NCBI RefSeq assembly: GCF_002813325.1
Contig: NZ_PHUG01000001.1
Location: 3,472,001 to 3,536,000 of the forward strand
Direction of reading: 5' to 3'
From: Janthinobacterium sp. 64
GTDB taxonomy: Bacteria; Pseudomonadota; Gammaproteobacteria; Burkholderiales; Burkholderiaceae_D
DNA: 64,000 nucleotides
The notes beneath the pieces were generated by a model. The model did not search any database, had not been told where the DNA came from, and saw only the letters and a program-made list of their open reading frames with translations. A program made the translations under genes and the position numbers. Positions 17,763 through 28,700 of the stretch are shown here, piece after piece; position 1 is the first letter of the stretch, and each line of letters begins with the position of its first letter.

Positions 17763-17790
17763 ATGGCCCGCCACAAGCGGGCCATTTATT
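17763..17790 (+). terminator. Terminator-like hairpin after symporter
   Basis: The nine-base stem ATGGCCCGC / GCGGGCCAT with a five-base loop is followed by a weak T tract (TTATTTG). It lies 8 bp after the symporter stop and may only partly uncouple the porin gene. Confidence 0.65.
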
Positions 17791-17863
17791 TGTTGTCCAT
17801 GTTGAGTAACAAGCAGTCAGGTAGTGCGATCAGTAGTCATTCCAACTTATTAGAGAGATTTTC

Positions 17864-18859
17864 ATGAAAAAAGTCCTGTTTACCCTGCTGACCCTCGGCG
17901 CAGCCTCCACCGGCGCCATGGCCCAATCGAGCGTGACCATGTATGGCGTGGCTGACGCCGGCCTGGTGTTCGACAAGGATGCGGCTGGAGACCGCCTGAA
18001 CCGCGTCGCCTCCGGCGTCGCCTCGGGCTCGCGCATCGGCTTCAAGGGCAAGGAAGACCTGGGTGCTGGCCTGGCCGCCATTTTCGTGCTGGAAAGTGGT
18101 TTTAACATCGATACCGGCACCTCGGGCCAGGGCGGCCGGCTGTTCGGCCGCCAGTCGTACGTCGGCCTGACCGGCAGCGCCGGCGCCGTCACCCTGGGCC
18201 GCCAATACACACCGTACTACCTGGCCCTGCGCGACGTGGCCGATCCGTTCGTCATCGGCCTGGCCGGCACGGCGTCGAACATTATGTCGACGACGAATTA
18301 CCGCGTCGATAATGTGGTGCAATACAGCACGCCGACCTGGAGCAAGCTTTCGGCCGACCTGGCGTATGGCTTTGGCGAAGTGGCCGGCGACAATGCGAAA
18401 AGCCGCAGCATGGGCGGCGCCGTGCACTACATCGACGGTCCGCTGAACGTGACCCTGACGCACCACCGCCAGGAAAATCCGCTGGCGATCCTTCATACGC
18501 GCAACACCCTGCTGGCCACGCGCTACGACTTTGGCGTGCTGCAAGGCAACTTCGGCTACGCCGACAACCGCGCCCTGAACAACAGCAAGAGCAATGACAT
18601 CCTCGTTGGCTTCAGCGCCCCGTTCGGCGCCACCAAGCTGGTCGCGTCGTACATCCGCCACAACGACAAGAGCATTGCCAACCGTGACGCCCAGCAGTGG
18701 GCCATCGGCGCGTTCTACGCGCTGTCCAAGCGCAGCGACCTGTACACAGGTTACGGCCACATCACGAACAAGAACGGCGCTCCCTACAAGGTTGGCAATG
18801 CCACCGACGATGGCACCGGCACCAGCGGCTTTAACCTGGGCATGCGCCACACGTTCTAA
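17864..18859 (+). CDS. Outer-membrane general porin (Burkholderia OmpC-type)
   Basis: This 331-residue trimeric-porin family protein has a signal peptide ending AMAQ, then SSVTMYGVADAGLVF at the mature N-terminus. It also has SRIGFKGKEDLGAGLAAIFVLE, RLFGRQSYVGL and a C-terminal Phe in GFNLGMRHTF. This is the standard 16-strand betaproteobacterial porin layout. It sits between the symporter and its presumed two-component regulators, so it probably lets the same carboxylates cross the outer membrane. It is followed by a strong terminator that separates it from dctB. Confidence 0.92.
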   Translation: MKKVLFTLLTLGAASTGAMAQSSVTMYGVADAGLVFDKDAAGDRLNRVASGVASGSRIGFKGKEDLGAGLAAIFVLESGFNIDTGTSGQGGRLFGRQSYVGLTGSAGAVTLGRQYTPYYLALRDVADPFVIGLAGTASNIMSTTNYRVDNVVQYSTPTWSKLSADLAYGFGEVAGDNAKSRSMGGAVHYIDGPLNVTLTHHRQENPLAILHTRNTLLATRYDFGVLQGNFGYADNRALNNSKSNDILVGFSAPFGATKLVASYIRHNDKSIANRDAQQWAIGAFYALSKRSDLYTGYGHITNKNGAPYKVGNATDDGTGTSGFNLGMRHTF

Positions 18860-18891
18860 GGACGTTGAACTGTCCGTGACATAAAAGCGTG

Positions 18892-18927
18892 AGCCGCCGG
18901 ATGCATATCCGGCGGCTTTTTCTTTTT
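18892..18927 (+). terminator. Rho-independent terminator of porin gene
   Basis: The eleven-base stem AGCCGCCGGAT / ATCCGGCGGCT around a GCAT loop is followed by TTTTCTTTTT. It begins 33 bp after the porin stop. Confidence 0.92.
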
Positions 18928-18980
18928 ACGCAATATTTAAATGCGATACTGTGGGTTCTTGCAAGTTGGCAGCTGATTTT

Positions 18981-20888
18981 ATGAATAGCAGTAGTAAACC
19001 CTCCCTTTCCTGGCGCCAGCGCCTGTCGCAACGCTCGGGCCGTGAAACGCTGGCCTGGGGCGTCGTGCTGGCCGCCTGTCTGGCCACCGTCTGGCTCGTG
19101 TATTTCTGGACGGAACGCATCGCCATCGGCAAGCTGCAGGCCAGCGGCGCGCAGCGCCTGGAAGTGTATGTCAGCAGCCTGGAAAATGCGCTGGAGAAAT
19201 ACGACTTCCTGCCCAAGACGCTGGAACTGAACCGCGACGTCATCCGCCTGCTGCAGCACCCGGAAGATCCGGTGCTGGTCGATACGGTCAACCATTACCT
19301 CGAACAGATGAATGCCCAGGCGAAATCGTCGACCATTTTCATCAGCAACCTCGACGGCAACACGCGGGCCGCCAGCAATTGGCAGCAGCCCGACAGCTTT
19401 ATTGGCGACAATATCTCGTTCCGCCCCTACGCCCAGGACGCGCTGCGCGGCACGCCGGGCCGCTTCTATGGCGTGGGCACGACGCGGCTCGAACCCGGTT
19501 ACTTCTTTGCCCATGGCATCTACCAGAATGGCCACATGCTGGGCCTGGCAACGGTGAAGGTGAACCTGGAAACCCTGGAAAAACGCTGGGTGCAAGGGGC
19601 CGACAAGGTCATGCTGGCCGACGAGCACGGCGTGATCTTTCTCAGTTCCATGGCGGACTGGAAATACAAGACCCTGGCGCCGCTGTCGCCCGCGATCGTC
19701 GAAGAACTCAACCGCACGCGCCAGTACTATTCGAAGCAGCTGGCAGCCATTCCTTTCGTCTCGGACCGCCAGCTGGGCAATGGCGCCCGCGTGATCAGCG
19801 TGCGCGAGCAGGAACACGCCGACACGCCACCGAAGATCAGCTCCAGCGTCATGACGCAGATCAAGCTCAAGTCACCGCAAGGCTGGACTTTTATCTACCT
19901 GTCCGACCTGGCGCAAGCGAAGGCCAGCGCGCGCGCGGCGGCCGCCTTCTCTTGCGTGCTGCTGGGCTTTTTCATGCTGCTGTTTTTTTACCTGCGCCAG
20001 CGCCGCGCGGCCGTGGCACAAAAATTGCGCGCCCGCGAAGACTTGCAACATGCCTACGACAACCTGGAAGCCATGGTCGAGGAACGCACCTCGGAACTCA
20101 ATGCCATGACGCAAAGCCTGAGCCAGGAAATCGAGGTGCGCAGCAAGGCCGAGCAAAAGCTGCACATCACGCAAAACGAATTGTTTCAAGCCGGTAAGAT
20201 GGCCGTGCTGGGGCAGATGTCGGCCAGCATCACGCATGAACTGAACCAGCCGCTGACGGCGCTGCGCACCATGTCCGACAATGCCGTCATCCTGCTCGAG
20301 CGCGGACGGCTCGACGACGCGCGGCGCAACCTGGCGAAGATCTCGCAAATTGCAGCCAGGATGGGGACCATTACGGGTCAATTGAAGATTTTTGCGCGCA
20401 AATCGACGACCAGCCTGACCTCTGTCTCGATCCCCACGGCGATCAGCAATGCGCTGTTCCTGGTCGAGCGCCGGCTGCAGGTGGAAAATGTGCGTTTTAC
20501 TTTGCAACTGCCACCCGAAGACATCTTCGCCATGTGCGAAAGCAACCGCCTGGAGCAAGTGCTGGTGAACCTGTACGCCAATGCGCTCGACGCCATGAAC
20601 GGCAGCGACGTGCGCAGCCTGCGCGTGGCCGTCGAATGCACGCCCGAGCACGTGCTGATCCATGTGGCCGACACGGGGCCGGGCCTGTCGACGGAAGTGT
20701 ACGAACACCTGTTCGAGCCGTTCTTCACGACCAAGCCGCAGGGATTGGGACTGGGCCTGGGCCTGGCCATTTCCGAACAGATCACGCGCCAGTTCGGCGG
20801 CGTGCTGCGCGCCGAGAACGCCCCCGGCGGCGGCGCCATCTTCACCATCGAACTACAGATTGCAACGCAGGAGGAAAAACATGTTTGA
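18981..20888 (+). CDS. dctB: C4-dicarboxylate sensor histidine kinase DctB-like
   Basis: This 635-residue membrane kinase has a first membrane segment at about 24-44, a large periplasmic double-PDC/Cache sensor (to about residue 305) and a second membrane helix at about 311-333. A coiled-coil follows (LEAMVEERTSELNAM). HisKA has ASITHELNQPLTALRTM with phospho-acceptor His419. The ATPase domain has NLYANALDAM, DTGPGL and GLGLGLGLAI. A GTG at 18951 could add ten residues; ATG 18981 gives the cleaner N-terminus. It overlaps dctD by eight bases. In the family, DctB senses succinate-type acids together with the DctA transporter. Confidence 0.88.
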   Translation: MNSSSKPSLSWRQRLSQRSGRETLAWGVVLAACLATVWLVYFWTERIAIGKLQASGAQRLEVYVSSLENALEKYDFLPKTLELNRDVIRLLQHPEDPVLVDTVNHYLEQMNAQAKSSTIFISNLDGNTRAASNWQQPDSFIGDNISFRPYAQDALRGTPGRFYGVGTTRLEPGYFFAHGIYQNGHMLGLATVKVNLETLEKRWVQGADKVMLADEHGVIFLSSMADWKYKTLAPLSPAIVEELNRTRQYYSKQLAAIPFVSDRQLGNGARVISVREQEHADTPPKISSSVMTQIKLKSPQGWTFIYLSDLAQAKASARAAAAFSCVLLGFFMLLFFYLRQRRAAVAQKLRAREDLQHAYDNLEAMVEERTSELNAMTQSLSQEIEVRSKAEQKLHITQNELFQAGKMAVLGQMSASITHELNQPLTALRTMSDNAVILLERGRLDDARRNLAKISQIAARMGTITGQLKIFARKSTTSLTSVSIPTAISNALFLVERRLQVENVRFTLQLPPEDIFAMCESNRLEQVLVNLYANALDAMNGSDVRSLRVAVECTPEHVLIHVADTGPGLSTEVYEHLFEPFFTTKPQGLGLGLGLAISEQITRQFGGVLRAENAPGGGAIFTIELQIATQEEKHV

Positions 20889-22224
20889 CGGCTTGAAGGT
20901 CTTGCTGGTCGAAGACGACCCCACCGTACGCGAAGGCAGCGAGCAGGCACTGCAGCTGGCCGGCCTGGACGTGCTGGCCTTCCACTCGGCCGAACTGGCC
21001 TATAAACTGCTGACGCCCGATTTCCCCGGCATCGTCGTCAGCGACGTGCGCCTGCCCGGCATGAGCGGCCTGGAATTGCTGCAAGCGGTCAAGACGCTCG
21101 ATGCCAACCTGCCCGTGATCCTCGTCACGGGCCACGGCGACATCACCATGGCCGTGCACGCCATGCGCACGGGCGCCTACGATTTCATCGAAAAACCGTA
21201 TTCATCCGACCAGCTGGTCGACGTCATCCTGCGCGCGCTGGAAACGCGGCGCCTGATGCTGGAAGTACACAGCCTGCGCCGCCAGCTGGAAGACGGCGGC
21301 GGCATCGAATCTCGTTTGCTGGGAAATTCTGCGGCAATGCGCGACATACGGCGCTTGATACTCGACGTTGCCGACGAACCGGCGGACGTGCTGATCTATG
21401 GCGACACGGGCACGGGCAAGGAAATGGTGGCCCGCTGCTTGCACGACTTCAGCCACCGCCGCAAGCACAACTTCGTCGCCGTCAACTGCGGCGCGATTCC
21501 CGAAAGCATATTTGAAAGCGAAGTCTTCGGTCACGAACCGGGCGCATTCACGGGCGCGGCCAAGCGGCAGGTGGGCAAGATCGAACACGCGGACCAGGGC
21601 ACTTTTTTCCTCGATGAAATCGAATCGCTGCCCCTGTCCCTGCAAGTCAAATTGCTGCGCGTGCTGCAGGAACGCTATATCGAACGCCTCGGCTCGAACG
21701 TGCCCACGCCCGTCGATGTGCGCGTCATCGCGGCGGCCAAGCTGGACCTGGAAGACTTGTCGCAGCAGCAGAAATTCCGCAGCGACCTATACTACCGTTT
21801 GAATTTGATCGTGCTGCATTTGCCGCCCTTGCGCGAACGGCGCGAAGATATTCCCATCCTGTTCGAGCACTTCGTGCTGGCCGCGGCCGCCCGCTACAAC
21901 CGCGCCGCGCCCGTGGTCTCCAGCGCACAGATGCGCAACCTGATGGCCCATTCCTGGCCCGGCAATGTGCGCGAACTGCGCAACATCGCCGACCGCTTCG
22001 TGCTCGGCATCGCCGGCGGCGCTTCGAGCCTGCTAGCGGGCAGCCAGGCCAGCCCATTGTCGCTGGCGGAGCAGGTGAACGGCTTCGAACGCGCACTGAT
22101 CGAACAGGAACTGCGTACATATTCCGGCAACGTCAGCGAAGTGAGCACGGTGCTGGGATTACCGAAACAGACCTTGTATCACAAGATGCAAAAGTACAAC
22201 CTGGTGGCGGAAGAGTTCAGGTAA
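20881..22224 (+). CDS. dctD: Sigma-54-dependent response regulator DctD-like
   Basis: This 447-residue NtrC-family activator has a receiver domain with Asp55 in VVSDVRLPG and an AAA+ domain with Walker A GDTGTGKE (174-181) and the sigma-54 contact loop GAFTGA (221-226). A C-terminal Fis-type helix-turn-helix ([20 protein letters not shown]) completes it. Its start lies within the last codons of dctB (ATGTTTGA overlap), after a GGAGG site. It most likely activates the -24/-12 promoter upstream of the symporter at about 16300. Its 3' end overlaps the convergent phosphoesterase gene by eight bases. Confidence 0.92.
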   Translation: MFDGLKVLLVEDDPTVREGSEQALQLAGLDVLAFHSAELAYKLLTPDFPGIVVSDVRLPGMSGLELLQAVKTLDANLPVILVTGHGDITMAVHAMRTGAYDFIEKPYSSDQLVDVILRALETRRLMLEVHSLRRQLEDGGGIESRLLGNSAAMRDIRRLILDVADEPADVLIYGDTGTGKEMVARCLHDFSHRRKHNFVAVNCGAIPESIFESEVFGHEPGAFTGAAKRQVGKIEHADQGTFFLDEIESLPLSLQVKLLRVLQERYIERLGSNVPTPVDVRVIAAAKLDLEDLSQQQKFRSDLYYRLNLIVLHLPPLRERREDIPILFEHFVLAAAARYNRAAPVVSSAQMRNLMAHSWPGNVRELRNIADRFVLGIAGGASSLLAGSQASPLSLAEQVNGFERALIEQELRTYSGNVSEVSTVLGLPKQTLYHKMQKYNLVAEEFR

Positions 22225-22963
22225 GCACGCCGACACGGCCCGTGCGCAGTGGCACGACCCAATCGGGCCGGCCGTTCGCCAGCGCCAGCCGTGCCGCCTT
22301 TTCCCAATCATATTCCACGGCGTGCAACTGCGCCGTCCAGCGGCCATCGGCTTCCTGTTCCACGATGGCATAGCGCGCATGCGGCGTGCCGTTTTCCATC
22401 ACGTGCGGATAAGCATGGTCGTCGTCGTAGGCTTGCAAGCCCACGCTGCCCGGGTTGACGATCAGCCGCCCATCGGCCAGGCGTACCTGGCGCGGCATGT
22501 GGGTATGGCCGCACAGAATCAGCGCCGCGTCCGTCTCGCCCGCCCGTTCGGCCACCTCCTGCGGCGTAGCGGCGCGGCTGCCTTGCGGCGTAACGCTGTC
22601 GAGAAAGTAGACGAGGTCGCTGGCGGGCGTGCCATGCACGAGCAGCACGTCGTGACGCAGACGCAAGGTGGCGGGCAGCGCCGCAATCCAGTCCAGTTGT
22701 TCCGGCAGCAGTTGCGCGCGCGCATAGGCGTCGGACACGCCCATGCGGGCAGGGTCGCCCAGCAGCTGGCGTTCGTGGTTGCCGCGGATGGTGGGCAAGC
22801 CGAGCCCCATCAGGCGCGCCGCCGTGGCGCGCGGCAGCAGATGGCCCGAGACGATATCGCCGAGATTGACGGTCACGTCCACGCCACGCCGGGCGATGTC
22901 GGCCAGCACGGCGTCCAGCGCATCGAGGTTGCCGTGGATATCGGAAATGGCGGCGATTTTCAT
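22217..22963 (-). CDS. Calcineurin-like metallophosphoesterase (YfcE-like family)
   Basis: This 248-residue cytosolic hydrolase has the full dimetal motif set: SDIHGN at the N-terminus, GDIVSG, GNHE, HGTP and GHTH, then NPGSVGLQ. This pattern fits the YfcE/DUF2437-type phosphodiesterases. The frame opens further upstream, but ATG 22963 starts directly at MKIAAISDIHGN. Substrate unknown. It is convergent with dctD, overlapping by eight bases, and unlikely to be related functionally. Confidence 0.85.
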   Translation of the reverse strand: MKIAAISDIHGNLDALDAVLADIARRGVDVTVNLGDIVSGHLLPRATAARLMGLGLPTIRGNHERQLLGDPARMGVSDAYARAQLLPEQLDWIAALPATLRLRHDVLLVHGTPASDLVYFLDSVTPQGSRAATPQEVAERAGETDAALILCGHTHMPRQVRLADGRLIVNPGSVGLQAYDDDHAYPHVMENGTPHARYAIVEQEADGRWTAQLHAVEYDWEKAARLALANGRPDWVVPLRTGRVGVLT

Positions 22964-23190
22964 GCGGTGTCTCCTCTTCTTGCACACCATTCTGCCCGCG
23001 TCCTGCGTTGCAGGCAATGCCGGTGTGGGTACCGGCTGTTACACACGGTAGGACAAATCCGACGGACAGTTGCGCCGTGCGGCTACGTGATCTAAATGTA
23101 ACAGTTGCTACCATTTCCTCATCGCACTGTTGCCCAGCGTGGGCCGCCCAAGCGTCGCGACAGTTTCACTTTATTTTGAGGAGTTGCCCC

Positions 23191-24039
23191 ATGTCTGCCA
23201 TGTCCGTGTTCACCCGCCTGTCCCCACCACGCCCGCACCACCTTGCCTTGCGCGGCGCCATGATGCTGGGTGTGCTGGGTATTGCCACGGCGGCCGCCAC
23301 GGCGCGGGCCGAACCGTCGCCCACGCTGGACCGCGTCAGCATTTCGGTGGGCGCGTTTTCCGCCGATCCGCGCATCAATATCGGCGCCGACACGCAATTT
23401 GGCCGCATCGATGCGCCCGAATCGAATCCCAAGCATACGACCATCCCGCGCATCAAGGCGGACTTGCTGATCGGCGACCGCCACGGCCTGGCATTCGACT
23501 ACTACCGCTACGACAAATCCTACACGCCAAGCCTGACGGGCGAGACCATCATCAATGGCCAGCCCGTCACGGGCACGGCCACGGCGAATGCGGATCTGAA
23601 GCTGGACCTGGCCAAGCTGGCCTATAAATGGTGGCTGGGCAGCGGCAACGACACCTTCGGCATCGGCTTGGGCGCCGCCTACTACCATGCCAACCTGAAC
23701 GGCACGGCCACCGGCGTCGTCAATGGTGAAACGGCCACGGCGCGCGATTCCATCAGCGAGCACGCGTTTGCGCCGCTGCTGGAAGTGGGCTGGCGCCACG
23801 CCTTCACGCCAGACTTGCGCATGTATGCGGAAGCGTCGGGCATCAAGAAAAATGGCGGGCGCATCAATGGCCACATCTACGGCGGCAATATCGGCGTGGA
23901 ATGGTTTCCGTTCAAGAACATCGGTTTCGTGGCCGATTACGGCATCTCGAAAATCAAGCTGCACCGCGACAGCGAACGCGATGCCGACCTGAACATTCGC
24001 CTGACGGGACCGTCGGCGTATGTGAAGGTCCGCTTCTAA
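23191..24039 (+). CDS. Predicted outer-membrane beta-barrel protein
   Basis: This 282-residue protein has an N-terminal signal (hydrophobic stretch LRGAMMLGVLGIATAAATARA, cleavage after ARA) and alternating beta-strand segments. These include LLIGDRHGLAFDYYRYDKSY, FGIGLGAAYYHANLNG, FAPLLEVGWRHAFTPDLRMYAE and FVADYGISKIKL, with the terminal Phe (AYVKVRF) typical of BamA-inserted barrels. It may be an eight- to ten-stranded OmpW/OmpA-like barrel. ATG 23191 has a GAGGAGT ribosome site. Function unknown. Confidence 0.75.
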   Translation: MSAMSVFTRLSPPRPHHLALRGAMMLGVLGIATAAATARAEPSPTLDRVSISVGAFSADPRINIGADTQFGRIDAPESNPKHTTIPRIKADLLIGDRHGLAFDYYRYDKSYTPSLTGETIINGQPVTGTATANADLKLDLAKLAYKWWLGSGNDTFGIGLGAAYYHANLNGTATGVVNGETATARDSISEHAFAPLLEVGWRHAFTPDLRMYAEASGIKKNGGRINGHIYGGNIGVEWFPFKNIGFVADYGISKIKLHRDSERDADLNIRLTGPSAYVKVRF

Positions 24040-24045
24040 ACCGCC

Positions 24046-24555
24046 TCAGGCCGCCGGTTTCAGCAGGTATAGCTGAAACTGCGGCAAGTCCGCATCGTCG
24101 TACGCCTCGACACTGGCAAACGGCAGGCGCGCAAACGCCTGCTGCCAGAAGGCGCAGGCAGCGGCATCGGCGCGAAACATCGCCACCAGCCATGTCTGAC
24201 CGCTGTCGAGCAGCACCCTGCGCACCACTTCCAGCGCCACGCCGCGGCGCCGGTATTGCTTCAGGATGAAAAAGTCGCTGAACTCCTGCACCGGCAACCC
24301 ACCCGCCATGCCAGGCTCCGTAACGAAAAAGCCCGCCAGTTCGCCATCGACCTCGATCCAGCTGGCCGTGTGACCGGCTGCATGCACATACGATGCCAGC
24401 CCCGCATCGCACACGTCGTAGCGGCCATCGGCCAGCAGCGCCTCACCGCTCCAGGCGGCATTGTCATAACAGTACAGTTGAAACAGCCGCGCCAGTGCCG
24501 CCTCTTCACCCGGGGCAATGGCGCGCAAGGCGATGATCTTGTCTGTGGCATGCAT
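24046..24555 (-). CDS. GNAT-family N-acetyltransferase
   Basis: This 169-residue protein has the acetyl-CoA binding core of GNAT enzymes: the strand SWIEVDGELAGFFVTEP, then FSDFFILKQYRRRGVALEVVRRVL (motif A, Q/RxxGxG/A type), then LVAMFRADAAACAFWQQAFARL. The substrate cannot be told from sequence. It is convergent with the outer-membrane protein gene (six bases between stops) and divergent from the ABC ATPase gene. Confidence 0.85.
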   Translation of the reverse strand: MHATDKIIALRAIAPGEEAALARLFQLYCYDNAAWSGEALLADGRYDVCDAGLASYVHAAGHTASWIEVDGELAGFFVTEPGMAGGLPVQEFSDFFILKQYRRRGVALEVVRRVLLDSGQTWLVAMFRADAAACAFWQQAFARLPFASVEAYDDADLPQFQLYLLKPAA

Positions 24556-24811
24556 GGAAAGCTTTCCTCCGCGGTAGTGTCGATCCAGTGCGCGAGCTTA
24601 TCACCGTCACTCATCCCCGCCAGGGGCATTTCATGCCCGTCTTTCCACCTCCGGTCGCAAAAAGATTACTTTTTTTCCAATTGCTTATATATTATTGCCT
24701 TTAAGTAACATCCGCCATCGCGGCTGACAGAAAACAAGGGCGATCCCCTTGCACAGACCGGCAGACATGCATCTGCCGGCTTTCATACCCAAGCTCTGGA
24801 GAGTGCTGCAC

Positions 24812-25702
24812 ATGCTATCGATCAAACAGCTGAACAAAACGTATGCCAATGGCGTCAAGGCCATCAATGATGTCAGCCTGGAAATTCCCAACGGAATGTT
24901 CGGCTTGCTGGGACCGAATGGCGCAGGCAAGTCCTCGCTGATGCGTACCATTGCCACCTTGCAAGATCCAGACAGCGGCAGCATCCATTTCGATGGCCTC
25001 GATGTGCTCAAGGACAAGGCCGGCCTGCGCCGCCAGCTCGGCTATCTGCCGCAGGATTTCGGCGTGTATCCGAAGGTCAGCGCGGAAACTCTGCTCAACC
25101 ACTTTGCCGTCTTGAAAGGTTTGACGGAAAAGGGTCCGCGCAAGGAAGCCGTGGAAGCCTTGCTGCAGCAAACCAATCTGTGGGAAGCGCGCAAGCGCAA
25201 GCTGGGCACGTATTCGGGCGGCATGCGCCAGCGCTTCGGCATCGCCCAGGCACTGCTGGGCGCACCGCGCCTGGTGATCGTCGACGAACCGACGGCGGGC
25301 CTGGACCCGGACGAACGCAACCGCTTCCTGAACCTGCTGGCGAAGATCGGTGAGCAAGTGGTGGTGATTCTGTCGACGCACATCGTCGACGATGTGACGG
25401 ACTTGTGCCCGCGCATGGCCATGATCGTCAAGGGACAGGTGCTGGTACAGGGCGAACCACAGGCGGCCATCGACACCCTGCACAACAAGGTATGGCGCCG
25501 CAGTGTCACGACGGAAGAACTGGCGCAGTACCAGCAAACCCTGAACGTGCTGTCGACGCGCCTGGTGGGCGGCAAGCCGCAAATCAATGTATATGCCGAC
25601 AGCCAGCCCGACAGCGGCTTCGTGCAGATCGCCGCCGATCTGGAAGACGTGTACTTCCTGCACGTGCGCAGCGCTGCCCGCAGCGGCGCTGCCGCAGCGT
25701 AA
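24812..25702 (+). CDS. ABC transporter ATP-binding protein
   Basis: This 296-residue ATPase has Walker A GPNGAGKS (34-41), Q-loop QDFGVYP, signature YSGGMRQR (134-141), Walker B LVIVDEP (154-160) and the H-loop His in STHIVDD. It resembles the NatA/CcmA-like subfamily that pairs with ABC-2 permeases. The C-terminal 70 residues form an accessory domain. ATG 24812 lies 11 bp after a GGAG. The stop is nine bases before the permease/peptidase gene, so the two form an operon and presumably one membrane complex. The upstream 256-bp gap shows no clear operator. Confidence 0.92.
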   Translation: MLSIKQLNKTYANGVKAINDVSLEIPNGMFGLLGPNGAGKSSLMRTIATLQDPDSGSIHFDGLDVLKDKAGLRRQLGYLPQDFGVYPKVSAETLLNHFAVLKGLTEKGPRKEAVEALLQQTNLWEARKRKLGTYSGGMRQRFGIAQALLGAPRLVIVDEPTAGLDPDERNRFLNLLAKIGEQVVVILSTHIVDDVTDLCPRMAMIVKGQVLVQGEPQAAIDTLHNKVWRRSVTTEELAQYQQTLNVLSTRLVGGKPQINVYADSQPDSGFVQIAADLEDVYFLHVRSAARSGAAAA

Positions 25703-25711
25703 GGGGCCGCC

Positions 25712-28700
25712 ATGTGGAAGGAATTTTTCAAGTTTGACCTCGTCTACCAGCTGAAACAGCCGCTGCTGTGGATCTTTGCCGTCATCCTGGCCTTGCTGGC
25801 CTTTGGCGCCAGCAGCAGCGATTCGATCCAGATCGGCGGCGCCATCGGCAACATCAACCGCAATGCGCCCACCGTGGTGGCGCAGCTGCTAACGATGTTC
25901 AGCCTGCTGTCGATGTTGCTCATCACCATCTTCATCGCCGGCGCCGTGTTGCGCGACAGCGAGGTGGGCATGGCCGACATGCTGTTCGCCACGCCCATGC
26001 GCAAGTGGGACTATCTGTTCGGCCGCTTCGCCGCCGGCTTTGTCGCCTGCCTGATCATCTTCCTCTGCATCGCCTTCGGCATCATGCTCGGCCCCCTCAT
26101 GCCCTGGGTCGATGCACAGCGCGTGGGCGCGTTCTCGCTGCAGGCTTATGCGTGGAGCTTCGGCGTGATGGTGATCCCGAACCTGCTCTTCATCGGCGCC
26201 CTGCTGATGCTGCTGGCGGCCACCACGCGTTCGATGTTGCTCGTCTACGTGGGCGTGCTGGGCTTTTTCGTGCTGTGGGGCATGGCCGGCGCCTTTACGC
26301 GCGACATCAACAACGAATGGGTCGCCGTTCTGCTGGACCCGTTCGGCATGCGCGCCTTCGGCCGCATGACGCGCTACTTCACGTCGGCCGAAGCGAATGC
26401 GGGCCTGCCGCCGTTTTCCGGCTTCCTGCTGGCCAACCGCTTGCTGTGGCTGGGTATCACGGCAGTGTTGTTCGCCGCTACCGTGGTCCTGTTCAAGCCG
26501 CAGCGCACGGGGACGGGAAAACGCCTGTTCGGCAAGCACAAGGCCGAGGCCGCCGCACCGGCCGTGACGGCGCCGCTGCACCTGCCGCGCAGCGTCCCCA
26601 CCTTTACCGCCGCGACAGCCTGGCGCCAGTGGTGGCAAATCCTGCGCTTCGACGCCGTCGGCGTGTTCAAGAGCGTGCCCTTCCTCGTCATGCTGCTGTT
26701 TGCCGTGATCAACCTGATCACGGGCGCCAATGTCGGCAAGAACATGTATGGCACGGCCGTGTATCCGATGACGCATTTGCTGTTGCAACAGATTAACAAC
26801 AGCTTCAGCTTCATGTTGATCATCATCGTCACCTTTTACGCCGGTGAACTGATCTTCAAGGAACGCCAGGTCAGGATCGCCGACGTCAGCGACGCCATGC
26901 CCGTGCCCAACTGGGTCCCCCTGCTGGCCAAATGCACGGCCCTGGTCGGCGTCATCGCCGGCTATCTGCTGGTGGGCATCATCGCGGCCATCGGTTTCCA
27001 GCTCTACAAGGGCGGCGCGCCCGTGGAACTGGGGCTGTACCTGAAAGGCACCCTGCTGGGCGCCCTCTTTTTCGTGCTGATGGCCTTGTGCGCCCTCACC
27101 CTGCAAGTGCTGTCGAATAACAAGTTCATCGGCTACCTGCTGGTGATCCTGCTGATGGTGGCGCAAATGGTACTGGGCATGCTGCACCTGGAACACAATC
27201 TGTACGCCTTCGGCGGCACGCCGGCCATCAAGTATTCGGACATGAATGGCTATGGCCACTTCCTGGCTGGCTGGTCCTGGTTTGCGCTGTACTGGAGCCT
27301 GTTTACCGTGGCGCTCGTCATGCTGGCCCGTGCGTTCTGGGTGCGCGGCCTGTCCGCCGACTGGCGTGCGCGCGTGCGCCTGCCCCGCCAGCGCCTGCAA
27401 GGCCGCGCCGGCGCCGCCCTGGCCGTGGTCGTGCTGTGCTGGGCAGGCACGGGCGGCTGGATCTTCTACAACACGAACGTGCTGAACAAGTACGAGACGT
27501 CGGACATCGGCATGGACAAGCAGGCCCGCTACGAGAAATTGTACAAGCAATACAAGGACTTGCCGCAGCTGAAGATCACCGACGTCCAGGCCGATGTGGA
27601 TATTTATCCTGAGCAACGCAAGGTGTTGATCAAGGGCCACTACGTGCTGCAAAACAAGACGCAGCAGCCGCTCGACACCCTGCGCATCCAGCTCAACCCG
27701 GACCTGGAAACGCACTGGTTGAACTTGCCTGAGCACAAGGTCGTGCTCGATGACAAGGAACTCGGTTTCAGCATCCTCAAGCTGGCCCAGCCTCTGGCGC
27801 CGGGCGCCACCCTGCCGCTGGACTTCACGGTAGCCGTCACGCACCAGGGTTTCACCAACGACGGCGCGCCGGACCAGGTCAACCTGAACGGCAGCTTCTT
27901 CAACAACCAGGCCTTCTTCCCCCACTTCGGCTATGCGAAGGAAATGGAGTTGACGAACCGCAATGAGCGGCGCAAACGGGGCCTGGGCGAACCGCAGCGC
28001 ATGGCCAAGCTGGAAGACACCTCCGCGTATGGCAATACGGTGCTGGGCGGCGATGCCGACTGGATCCATTTCGACACCACGGTGTCCACCAGCGGCGAGC
28101 AGATCGCGCTGGCGCCTGGTTACCTGCAGGCAAGCTGGGAAAAGGATGGCCGCCGCTATTACCGCTACAAGATGGACCAGCCGATGCTGCCGTTCTTTGC
28201 CTACCTGTCGGCGCGCTGGGAGGTCAAGAAGGGCGACTGGCATGGCGTGCCGATCGAGATCTATTTCGACAAGAAACACGGCTACAACACGGACCGCATG
28301 ATCACGTCCGTGCAAAAGTCGCTCGATTACTACAGCACCCAGTTCACGCCCTACCAGCACAAGCAGGTGCGCATCCTGGAGTTTCCCGGCTACCAGAGCT
28401 TCGCGCAGTCGTTTGCCAATACGATTCCGTATTCGGAAGGCATCGGCTTCATCGCCGACCTGCGCGACAAGGATGACATCGACTACGTGTTCTACGTCAC
28501 GGCGCATGAAATGGCGCACCAGTGGTGGGGCCACCAGGTGATCGGCGCCAACGTGCAGGGCGCCACCATGCTGATGGAATCGCTGTCGCAGTACTCGGCG
28601 CTGATGGTGATGGAAAAGGAATATGGCCGCGAAAAAATGCGCCGCTTCCTGCGCTATGAACTGGACCGCTACCTGAGCGGGCGCGGCGGCGAAGCCATCG

